This document shows, piece after piece, positions 36,970 to 44,864 of a stretch of DNA of 64,000 bases (position 1 is the stretch's first letter; each line of letters starts with the position of its first letter). This DNA comes from a bacterium (GTDB taxonomy: Bacteria > Zhuqueibacterota > QNDG01 > JAGLOF01), in NCBI GenBank assembly GCA_016934955.1, contig JAFGRY010000008.1, positions 62,001-126,000 of the forward strand, in the 5' to 3' direction. The translations under genes were made by a program, and so were the position numbers. The notes below the pieces were generated by a model. It saw only the letters and a list, made by a program, of their open reading frames with translations, made no database searches and was not told the DNA's origin.

Positions 36970-37506
36970 ATGAAGCGGAAAAACAATCCCCTGATGGCTC
37001 TGCTGCGGGAGCGGCAGAGCATCAGGTCCTATACGGACAAACCGGTTGATCCTGGAACGATCGATCTGCTGAAGGAGGCGCTGCTGCTCTCCCCCAGCTC
37101 CCGGGGAATCAGGCCCTGGCGGTTCGTGTTCGTGGATGACCGCGATCTTCTGGGAGAATTGTCCCGGGTGAAGCCCCACGGCGGGGCGTTCCTGGCGAAG
37201 GCGCCGCTGGGGGTGGTGGTCTGCGGCAGCAGTGACGAGTCCGACGTCTGGATCGAGGACTGCTCCATCGCCTCGACCATTCTTCATCTTACGGCCCACT
37301 CCCTGGGCCTGGGCAGCTGCTGGATCCAGATACGGCAGCGCAAGCACGAGAGCGGGGTGTCCGCGGAGAGCGTGGTCAGGGACCTGCTGGACCTGCCGGA
37401 GTCGCTGCACGTGCTTGCGATCATCGCCGTCGGGTATCCCGCCGGGCCCCTGGAGCGGGCGAAACCGCCTGAGATGGAGTTCGGGAAGATCGTTCACACG
37501 CGTTGA
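36970..37506 (+). CDS. nitroreductase-family protein
   Basis: LLRERQSIRSYTDKPVDPGTIDLLKEALLLSPSSRGIRPWRFVFV...GLGSCWIQIRQRK. Confidence 0.9.
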   Translation: MKRKNNPLMALLRERQSIRSYTDKPVDPGTIDLLKEALLLSPSSRGIRPWRFVFVDDRDLLGELSRVKPHGGAFLAKAPLGVVVCGSSDESDVWIEDCSIASTILHLTAHSLGLGSCWIQIRQRKHESGVSAESVVRDLLDLPESLHVLAIIAVGYPAGPLERAKPPEMEFGKIVHTR

Positions 37507-37511
37507 TTATT

Positions 37512-37547
37512 TTGTGACAAGTCAATTTTTGGGATGACTTGTCACAA
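37512..37547. repeat. dispersed palindromic element, compact copy B
   Basis: TTGTGACAAGTCA (37512-37524) / TGACTTGTCACAA (37535-37547), 10-nt loop. Confidence 0.85.
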
Positions 37548-37575
37548 GGTATGCAGGCAGGCGGTCACTCTACAC

Positions 37576-37611
37576 CGCCGGCGCCCCTCATCATCAGGCC
37601 CGGCGTTTTTT
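37576..37611 (+). terminator. putative terminator
   Basis: CGCCGG (37576-37581) / CCGGCG (37600-37605) followed by TTTTTT. Confidence 0.55.
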
Positions 37612-37612
37612 C

Positions 37613-37641
37613 TTGACTGCGGCGTATGAATTATGTATATT
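37613..37641 (+). promoter_or_regulatory. promoter TTGACT-N17-TATATT of the toxin-antitoxin module
   Basis: TTGACT 37613-37618, TATATT 37636-37641; CGTATGA repeats at 37623, 37642, 37661. Confidence 0.75.
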
Positions 37642-37685
37642 CGTATGATAGTTGCTGTTCCGTATGAAAATTTGAGGATTTTCCC

Positions 37686-37919
37686 ATGAGTGTGGCAACC
37701 GTGGGCGCCCGTTTTCAGGTGGTTATCCCCCTGAAAGAGCGGCGCAGGGCGGGCCTGAAACCGGGCCAGAAGGTCAATGTGGTTCTCGAAGAGGGCCGCA
37801 TCGTGCTCGAACCGGTGGGAACACAGCAGCTGCGGGGACTGCTGCGTGAAACGGACGATCCCTATGACGCAGTCGATTATATTAATAAACTGCGCCGGGA
37901 GTGGGAAGAGCGCTCATGA
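37686..37919 (+). CDS. AbrB/MazE-like antitoxin
   Basis: SVATVGARFQVVIPLKERRRAGLKPGQKVNVVLEEGRIVLEPV SpoVT-AbrB fold; 4-nt overlap with PIN toxin. Confidence 0.88.
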   Translation: MSVATVGARFQVVIPLKERRRAGLKPGQKVNVVLEEGRIVLEPVGTQQLRGLLRETDDPYDAVDYINKLRREWEERS

Positions 37920-38359
37920 CCCTGCCGGAGACACTGCGCCGCAGGGAAGGGGTCGTGATCGATACAAATATCTGGATCTATCTGCTGCAGGATCATCCCC
38001 GCTTCGGCTCGACCGCCGATTTCATCATCACCCGGGCTCAGGAGGGGGAGTTCACCGCGGTGATCACGCCGATCACCGTCGCGGAACTGCTGACCGGGCC
38101 GCTGCGGGACGGCCGGATGGACCTGGCCGACCGCATCCGCAGCGGCCTGAGGGGACTGGCGGGGGTGAGACCGGTCGACCTGCCGTTCGAGGCCGGGGAG
38201 GTGGCCGGCGCCCTGCGCGCGAAGTACGGCCTGCCCCTGCCCGACATGATGCAGGCGGCCGTGGCCATGCGCTCGGCACGACCGGCGATCATCACCAACG
38301 ACCGGCAGCTGCAAAGAGTGGAGGAGGTGGAGGTGTTTTTACCGGAGGCGTTCGCGTGA
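37916..38359 (+). CDS. PIN-domain toxin (VapC-like)
   Basis: VVIDTNIWIYLLQDHP, ITVAELLTG, GLPLPDMMQAAVA, PAIITNDRQLQRV. Confidence 0.9.
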   Translation: MTLPETLRRREGVVIDTNIWIYLLQDHPRFGSTADFIITRAQEGEFTAVITPITVAELLTGPLRDGRMDLADRIRSGLRGLAGVRPVDLPFEAGEVAGALRAKYGLPLPDMMQAAVAMRSARPAIITNDRQLQRVEEVEVFLPEAFA

Positions 38360-38410
38360 CAGATCCTCTTCTCGGAGGCGCCGGAAGACCTTTCACGATA
38401 CTGCGGCATG

Positions 38411-38423
38411 ACATGTCACAAGG
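38411..38423. repeat. dispersed palindromic element, half-site C
   Basis: ACATGTCACAAGG, one mismatch to ACTTGTCACAAGG, followed by CAGGCAGGCGG as in copy B. Confidence 0.6.
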
Positions 38424-38470
38424 CAGGCAGGCGGAATTGGCCGGTCGAGTGATGACGGAAAGGAAACGGG

Positions 38471-39229
38471 ATGGACGAGCAGCGTTTTTATAATCTTCTT
38501 CTCATCGCCTGGTGTGCTCTGGCGGCGGTAGTCTTCATCGTCCTCTTTTTTGTTCCCGCTCCCTACGGGCGCTACGCGTCCCGGGCAAAGGGGGCCGCCC
38601 TGCCGGGCAGGTGGGGCTGGCTCATCATGGAATCGCCGTCGGTGTTCATTCCCGTGGTCCTTTTCATCACCGGCAGGCATCACCATCTCACGGCCGTCAT
38701 CTTTCTCCTGCTCTGGCTTTCCCACTACCTGCAGCGGGCCTACATGTTTCCCTTCCTCATCAGGGACCGGGAAAAAACGATGCCCGTCTGGATCATGTGT
38801 ATGGCCCTGTTTTTCAATACGGTCAACGGCTATCTCAACGGCCGCTGGCTCTTCTTTTTCGCGAACGGCTACAGCCGTGAATGGCTGGCCGATCCGCGAT
38901 TCCTGGCAGGGACACTGCTGTTCGTTTCGGGGTATATCGTCAACCGCCGGGCCGACTGGCAGCTGCGCCGGCTCCGGAACAGTGGTGACTGCGAATACAA
39001 AACACCCCGCGGCGGGCTTTTCCGGCTGGTCTCCTGCCCCAACTATCTGGGCGAGATCATTATCTGGTGCGGCTGGGCCCTGGCCGTCTGGTCCTGGGCG
39101 GGACTCTCCTTTGCGGTCTGGACTATCGCCAATCTGGCTCCCCGGGCCCGGACCCATCACACCTGGTACAGGAAACATCTGCCGGATTATCCCGATCGGA
39201 GAAAAGCGCTCATCCCCGGCATCTGGTGA
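38471..39229 (+). CDS. steroid 5-alpha-reductase family integral membrane protein
   Basis: YKTPRGGLFRLVSCPNYLGEIIIWCGWAL...ANLAPRARTHHTWYRKHLPDYPDRRKALIPGIW. Confidence 0.9.
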   Translation: MDEQRFYNLLLIAWCALAAVVFIVLFFVPAPYGRYASRAKGAALPGRWGWLIMESPSVFIPVVLFITGRHHHLTAVIFLLLWLSHYLQRAYMFPFLIRDREKTMPVWIMCMALFFNTVNGYLNGRWLFFFANGYSREWLADPRFLAGTLLFVSGYIVNRRADWQLRRLRNSGDCEYKTPRGGLFRLVSCPNYLGEIIIWCGWALAVWSWAGLSFAVWTIANLAPRARTHHTWYRKHLPDYPDRRKALIPGIW

Positions 39230-39394
39230 GAGCCGGCCGCGCGGCGAACTTCTCCCTTTATTTTTCCGCGGTGGTACGATCTTCATCAATGAAAAAGCAC
39301 TTCCCGGCTCCATTTCACGCATCCTTCGTGATGCCTCCCGCCGCTGAGCATTCCAGTGAAACAGGGCTCCCGTGAAAAAAAATGAATTTTCCCC

Positions 39395-39423
39395 TTGACA
39401 TTAATGTTCAATAGTTATATACT
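39395..39423 (+). promoter_or_regulatory. promoter TTGACA-N17-TATACT
   Basis: Consensus hexamers, 17-nt spacer; TTCATTT/AAATGAA dyad overlaps its downstream end. Confidence 0.7.
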
Positions 39424-39488
39424 TCATTTGAATTAAAGTATTAAATGAATGAAGCATCGTTCTTTGAGGCAGGGAGGCAGTGTTACGG

Positions 39489-39573
39489 TTACCTTGTGAC
39501 AAGTCTGTCCTGAGTATATCGGTAAAACCTCATCAGACACCGGTACGGTACAGAACGACTTGTCACAAGGTAA
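39489..39573. repeat. dispersed palindromic element, copy D
   Basis: Perfect 17-bp inverted repeat TTACCTTGTGACAAGTC (39489-39505) / GACTTGTCACAAGGTAA (39557-39573); 51-nt loop. Confidence 0.9.
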
Positions 39574-39739
39574 TGGGCATGACTGTTTTTCGGGTCTTTT
39601 GTGATTTTCGTTGGAAATTTTTGGGTGGGAGGCGGGGCTGAACGAGGTGTGTCGATGATTCAGCACTTCCGGCCTCCGGTGAGCGTTCGATAGCGATACC
39701 GGGAGCGATGAGCGATCAGCGAACAACAGGAAAGACGAG

Positions 39740-40564
39740 GTGACATACATGAAAGGAAACCCCATGAACCCTGAACACGCAGCATTCGAAAGCAAACTGA
39801 AACCGGTGAATCCGCACATGGTCTGGTACGGGATTCTCTGGGGCGCCGCGGCGCTGGCGTTTTTTATTTTCATCTGGGCCTGCTACGGAGAGTCGACGGT
39901 CGATACAGCAGCCGGCACGCTCATGGGCCTGGGAGCGCTGGTGGCCCTGATCACCTTTATCCGCACCCGGAACGCCGGGTTCCTCGTGTTCCTGCTCTGG
40001 CAGGGGCTGATGTCGGCGCGGCTGCTCTTCCAGTGGACCGATCCGGTGCTCGTCACGGGGTACCGGATCGTCATCCTGCCCGTTGTCGCGCTTTATTTCT
40101 ACCTGATCTTCGCGAAAAAGACGGGCTGGAAATACCGGAACGTGCTCGAACTGGCCGCCCGGCCGGTGACCGGCGTACAGGACGGATTCACCGGCAGACC
40201 GCGGCCCGCCGGCAACGCTCGATTCACGCCGGAAGCGATCCGCGGATTCGGGAACTATCTGGCAAAGCACCTGATCGCGTTTCCCTACCGGACCGACACG
40301 GGCACCGCCCTGGTGCTCTCCCGCAGCGAGCTCATGGACATGATGTTCCTGCGCAGGAACTTCGACCGCGATTCCTATGTTTTTTTTGCTGATGACGGTT
40401 CCGTCAGCGTTCACATCGCCAAACCGGAATATGAAAAGTACCGGGAAGAGTACACCTTCAGCGAGCTCTGTGATTCCCTGGCCGCCCTCTTTCTGCGCTT
40501 TCTCGATCTTTACGTAGACGGCCGGCAGCAGGAGATCGTCCGTATCGTCAATCATAAGGAATGA
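39740..40564 (+). CDS. uncharacterised membrane protein
   Basis: About 4 predicted TM helices in the N-terminal half, soluble C-terminal domain; no family recognised. Confidence 0.6.
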   Translation: MTYMKGNPMNPEHAAFESKLKPVNPHMVWYGILWGAAALAFFIFIWACYGESTVDTAAGTLMGLGALVALITFIRTRNAGFLVFLLWQGLMSARLLFQWTDPVLVTGYRIVILPVVALYFYLIFAKKTGWKYRNVLELAARPVTGVQDGFTGRPRPAGNARFTPEAIRGFGNYLAKHLIAFPYRTDTGTALVLSRSELMDMMFLRRNFDRDSYVFFADDGSVSVHIAKPEYEKYREEYTFSELCDSLAALFLRFLDLYVDGRQQEIVRIVNHKE

Positions 40565-41163
40565 CCATGGATTTCCCGACAGTGACAAAGTTCGCGGGGC
40601 TGCTTTCCAGAAGCTATGCCGAAGATTTCCTGCGGCTGCTGCTGCGCTACCGGGACATCTCGGCTTCGGAAGCCGCCTCCCGGCTCGATCAGCACATAAA
40701 GACCGCTCAGGATTTTCTCGAGGGGCTGGCCGCCCTCGACATCGTGGAGAAGAAGGAGGTCTCGGAAGGGAAACGGCCCTATTTCCGCTACTGCCTGAAA
40801 AAGACCAGGCTCACCCTTGATCTCGACCTCGCCGTGCTTCACGACCCGGCCCGGGACGAGGCGCTGCTGAAGCGGCGGATACGGGAAAGGAAAAACAGCG
40901 GCGCCGTCTTCTCCGCCGGCGGCAGCAATCCCTGGATCAGCTCCGTCGTGCATTTCAGCGGCGATGGGCGCAGTAAAAAAGAGCACCGGATCACCCTCAC
41001 CCGGGCCCAGGGGCTGTTTCTCTATCACCTGCCCTTTCCCGGCACCGATTACCTCGCCGTGCGCGAGATCATCGCCGCCTCCGGCATTAAGGCGGAGAGC
41101 ATTCCGGAAGCGCTGGATCTGGTGGAGATGCTGGAAAAGGCGGGGGTGGTGGAATACGAATAA
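40561..41163 (+). CDS. uncharacterised protein with probable winged-helix domain
   Basis: LLLRYRDISASEAASRLDQHIKTAQDFLEGLAALDIVEKKEVSEGKRPYFRYCL looks like a wHTH; ATGA overlap with upstream membrane protein gene. Confidence 0.6.
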   Translation: MTMDFPTVTKFAGLLSRSYAEDFLRLLLRYRDISASEAASRLDQHIKTAQDFLEGLAALDIVEKKEVSEGKRPYFRYCLKKTRLTLDLDLAVLHDPARDEALLKRRIRERKNSGAVFSAGGSNPWISSVVHFSGDGRSKKEHRITLTRAQGLFLYHLPFPGTDYLAVREIIAASGIKAESIPEALDLVEMLEKAGVVEYE

Positions 41164-41296
41164 GGCAGACAGGAGACAGGAGGCAGGAGACAGAACCCCG
41201 CCCGCCCGAAATATCCGCCGCGAATTAAAATGCGGGATCGCGCGTCTCCAGTAACCACACAATGTTCCCGCCTTCCACGTGAATTCCATTTTTCCA

Positions 41297-41324
41297 TTGC
41301 TTTTCTCCCCATTTTCGCTATAAT
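41297..41324 (+). promoter_or_regulatory. promoter TTGCTT-N16-TATAAT upstream of V-ATPase operon
   Basis: Consensus -10 TATAAT at 41319-41324, -35-like TTGCTT at 41297-41302. Confidence 0.6.
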
Positions 41325-41470
41325 AAAGGAACTGCACGATACCCGCCTTTTTAAAAAAATCGGATACAATGCAGTTCCCGGGAGTATAATAAAGAAATGC
41401 GCCGGGGAATCGGACCGGGTGCACCGCCGCAGGTACCGGGATCCGCGAACTCGCTTACAGGGCTGCCATT

Positions 41471-41782
41471 ATGAAAGAAATCATCGATACAATTCTGGAA
41501 GAGGAAGAAGAGGCGAAAAAACGGGTGGAAGAGGCGCGGGAGCAGGCAAAACGAATCCGGATAGAAGGAGAAGAGACCGCGCAGAAAACCGAAGCCGAAG
41601 CGCGGGAGGCCGCGCAAAAGGAGGCGCAGCAGCTGCTGCGGGAATCGGAGGAGAAGGCCCAGGAACAAAGAGCGGACATGCTGCGTGCCTCCGGCGGTGA
41701 GTATGAGATCGGGAAGAAACCCGGTAAACGGTACGACAGCCTGATCGACCGGCTGTTCAATGATTTCCTCAAGGGAGTGTAA
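41471..41782 (+). CDS. V-type ATPase peripheral-stalk subunit (H/G-like coiled coil)
   Basis: Highly charged coiled coil EEEEEAKKRVEEAREQAKRIRIEGEETAQKTEAEAREA at the head of a V-ATPase operon. Confidence 0.75.
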   Translation: MKEIIDTILEEEEEAKKRVEEAREQAKRIRIEGEETAQKTEAEAREAAQKEAQQLLRESEEKAQEQRADMLRASGGEYEIGKKPGKRYDSLIDRLFNDFLKGV

Positions 41783-41789
41783 TGTCCGG

Positions 41790-42821
41790 ATGGGGGCGGT
41801 CGGCACATACGGATTCCTTAACGCCAGGGTGCGGGCGCTGCGTTCCGAGCTGCTCTCCCGGGATGTCTACCGTTCGCTCCTCTCCGCGGAACACCTGCGG
41901 GATTTCCTCGAGGCGCTTTCGCACACCCATCTGGCGCCGCTGGTGGAACGCTTTGGACTCCATTCGCCGGAAGCGCTGGAACGGGAATTGTTCTATGAAG
42001 AAGTCCGCAGACTCAGAAATATAGAACGATATGCCGAAGGGCCGCCCGGCCGGCTTCTTGCGGTCCTGCTCGAGCGGTACGAGATCGAAAAATTGAAGCA
42101 GCTCCTGCGGCTCTGGATGCAGCCGCAGGAGTCCGGAGAGGAGGCCATCCGCGAGAAGGTGATCCACGAGTACTCGCCGGATGCTATTCTGCAGGCGGAG
42201 AGTATCGGGGATATCGTGCAGGTCCTGAAGGGAACGCCCTACGCGGATCTGCTGGAACGATCGATTCCGGATTTCAGGGCCAGGAAGTCCGTTTTTCCCC
42301 TGGAACTGTCGCTGGAGAAGTATGTGTTCGGGCGGCTGCAGGAGATCGGAACGTCGCTCCCCAAAACAGATGGTGCCATTTTCCGCAGGCTGGCGGGACT
42401 GGAAATCGACCTGAAGAATCTTGACTGGATACACCGGTTTAAAACCTATTACGAGCTGAGCGCGGCGGAAATAGACACGATGCTCCTTTCCGGGGGATAC
42501 CGCCTGGCCGCAAAGGACATCCGCAATTATCTGGCCGGCGAACATCTGGCCGAGATCATCGTGAAACTCAGCCGGGGCCGTTCCGTGCGGTTCCCCGGAA
42601 ATCTGGAAGGCGACATCCCGTTCGAATCGCTTGAATTTTTCTACGAGTTGCTGCTCTTCGAAGAAGCGAGGCGGGCCTTTATGGCGTTTCCTTTTAGCAT
42701 CGGCGCGGTTCTGGGATATTTTTACCTGGTCCGGTTCGAGATGCGGAATCTGCGGATTCTGCTGGAAGGGAAACAATACAGGCTCCCCCCGGAAGAGATT
42801 GAATCAATGCTGATCTGGTAG
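41790..42821 (+). CDS. V-type ATPase subunit C
   Basis: YGFLNARVRALRSELLSRDVYRSLLSAEHLRDFLEAL; C/AC39-like fold and operon position. Confidence 0.85.
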   Translation: MGAVGTYGFLNARVRALRSELLSRDVYRSLLSAEHLRDFLEALSHTHLAPLVERFGLHSPEALERELFYEEVRRLRNIERYAEGPPGRLLAVLLERYEIEKLKQLLRLWMQPQESGEEAIREKVIHEYSPDAILQAESIGDIVQVLKGTPYADLLERSIPDFRARKSVFPLELSLEKYVFGRLQEIGTSLPKTDGAIFRRLAGLEIDLKNLDWIHRFKTYYELSAAEIDTMLLSGGYRLAAKDIRNYLAGEHLAEIIVKLSRGRSVRFPGNLEGDIPFESLEFFYELLLFEEARRAFMAFPFSIGAVLGYFYLVRFEMRNLRILLEGKQYRLPPEEIESMLIW

Positions 42822-42823
42822 GC

Positions 42824-44812
42824 ATGCGCATGTTTACACCGGAAAAAATGGAACAGATCTATGTGCTGTTTTCCCGCCGTGACGTCACCGCGGTAGCGGA
42901 TGCCGTGGTGGGGCAGGGGAAACTGCAGATCGTCGATGCCGCCGAACTGGAGCAGTGGGCCGGCCATCTCGAAAAAGGCACCGCGGACGAGACGTCCCGG
43001 GCGCTGCAGGAGAGACAGGATCAGGTGCTGCAGCTCTTCCGGGGACTCCGGATCGATGAGGGACTCGCGGATGTACAGCCGGCTGAAGGCGGCCTGCCCG
43101 ATCTGGAATCACGGCTGCAGCGGATCCAGTCCCGCCTCGAGCATCTGCTGAAAGAGGAGGATGAGGCCGCCAGAGAGCTGGGAGAAGCCAGGGAGCTGCT
43201 GGCGCGCACCGGTGACCTCTCCGGGCTCGATGTCACCCTGGCGCGGGAAGGCGGATATGAGTATCTCGCGGTGGAGACCGGGCGGATCGCCGAAGAAAAC
43301 CTCGAGATCCTGCGCACCCGTCTGCAGCCCTTTCTTCATATTCTGGCACCGCTGGGAACATCGGGAGGACAGGTAACGCTGATGGTCATCGCCCTGAAGC
43401 GCGATCAGGGCAAACTCGCCAAGGCCCTCAGAGATTCCGGTTTTTCCCGGCTTGACCTGGGGAAAGCGCCTGCCGTCCTTTCGCCGCAGTGGCTCGACAC
43501 CCTCAGAAAAAGAGAAACCGAGGCCCGGCAGAAACTAGATGACCTGCTGGAGACAAAAAAGCGGCTGCGGGCCGATGAATCGCAATTTCTCAAGTCGTTA
43601 CTCTACCGGATACGGCGTGACCGGATGAAGAGCCAGATTCTCACCTATTTCCGCAGGACCGAATCCACGTTCCTGCTTTCGGGATGGATTCCCTCCCGCG
43701 ACAAGGCCTCGTTCGTCACCGCGGTGAAACGGGCCACCAAAAACCGCTGCATTATCGAAGAACACGCGGCGGACACGCTCGCGGCGGTACGGAACGGCAG
43801 CGTCGAAGTGCCGGTGCAGATGCGAAACCCGCTGCTGCTCAGGCCCTTTGAACTGCTCACCACCGCCTACGGCATCCCCTCGTACCGCACCATCGACCCC
43901 ACACCGGTCATGGCGGTCAGCTTTCTCTTCATGTTCGGCATGATGTTCGGAGACGCGGGCCACGGACTGGTGCTGGCCCTCGCCGGTCTGCTGCTGGCCG
44001 GCCGCAGGCGGGCCGGTCAGACCATGCGGCAGGCCGGTCTGCTGCTTCTCTACGCCGGACTCTCCAGTATCCTCTTCGGTCTGCTGTTCGGCAGTGTTTT
44101 CGGAGTGGAGACATGGCTGCGTCCGCTCTGGGTGAGGCCGATGGATTCCATTACCTACCTTTTCAGGATAGTGATCTATTTCGGGATGGGAATGATCTTT
44201 CTCTCGATCGGGATCAATATCATCAACGGTATCCGCACCCGCGATATCGCCGGCTGCATATTCGACAAAGCAGGACTCCTGGCCGGCGTTCTCTACTGGT
44301 GCGGCATCGTGCTTGTCACCCGGCTGCTGGCGGGCAGGGCCGAGGCGGCGGGTGAGGTGCCGGCGCTCCCGGTTGTCCTCATGATCGGCTCCCTGGTGCT
44401 TCTCTTTCTTCGTGAACCCATTATGCAGCTGTTCAAAGGGAAAAAAGAACTGTTTCCCGAGGGTGCTGCCAGCGGTATCATGGGTGGGCTGGTGGAGCTG
44501 CTGGAGATATCGCTGGGATTCCTTTCCAACACCGTGTCGTTCATCCGTGTGGCCGCGTTCGGACTGGCCCATGCCGGCCTCTTCATGGCCATTTTCGCTC
44601 TTTCGGATTCGGCTAAAACGGTGGCCGGGGGTGTCGCGTCAGGGGTCATATTGATTTTCGGGAACATCCTGATTATTCTTCTCGAGGGACTGGTTGTTTC
44701 CATTCAGGCGGTGAGGCTTGAATTTTACGAATTTTTCAGCCGTTTCTTTTCCCCGGGAGGATCGGCCTACAGGCCGCTGAACCAGGAACTTGTGAGCGGT
44801 CCTCGTCATTAG
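42824..44812 (+). CDS. V-type ATPase subunit I (a-subunit)
   Basis: N-term coiled coil, TM domain with SFLFMFGMMFGDAGHGLVLALAGLLL and FLSNTVSFIRVAAFGLAHAGL. Confidence 0.95.
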   Translation: MRMFTPEKMEQIYVLFSRRDVTAVADAVVGQGKLQIVDAAELEQWAGHLEKGTADETSRALQERQDQVLQLFRGLRIDEGLADVQPAEGGLPDLESRLQRIQSRLEHLLKEEDEAARELGEARELLARTGDLSGLDVTLAREGGYEYLAVETGRIAEENLEILRTRLQPFLHILAPLGTSGGQVTLMVIALKRDQGKLAKALRDSGFSRLDLGKAPAVLSPQWLDTLRKRETEARQKLDDLLETKKRLRADESQFLKSLLYRIRRDRMKSQILTYFRRTESTFLLSGWIPSRDKASFVTAVKRATKNRCIIEEHAADTLAAVRNGSVEVPVQMRNPLLLRPFELLTTAYGIPSYRTIDPTPVMAVSFLFMFGMMFGDAGHGLVLALAGLLLAGRRRAGQTMRQAGLLLLYAGLSSILFGLLFGSVFGVETWLRPLWVRPMDSITYLFRIVIYFGMGMIFLSIGINIINGIRTRDIAGCIFDKAGLLAGVLYWCGIVLVTRLLAGRAEAAGEVPALPVVLMIGSLVLLFLREPIMQLFKGKKELFPEGAASGIMGGLVELLEISLGFLSNTVSFIRVAAFGLAHAGLFMAIFALSDSAKTVAGGVASGVILIFGNILIILLEGLVVSIQAVRLEFYEFFSRFFSPGGSAYRPLNQELVSGPRH

Positions 44813-44864
44813 TCAGAGCAGTGAAAACAGCACAGATCAGTACAGTCAGGGAGGATGCATCGAT

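Noticed and set aside
37777-38493. 238-aa plus-strand ORF over the toxin-antitoxin genes
   Set aside because: Alternative frame over AbrB and PIN genes; includes ...DMSQGRQAE from repeat half-site C and has no domain.
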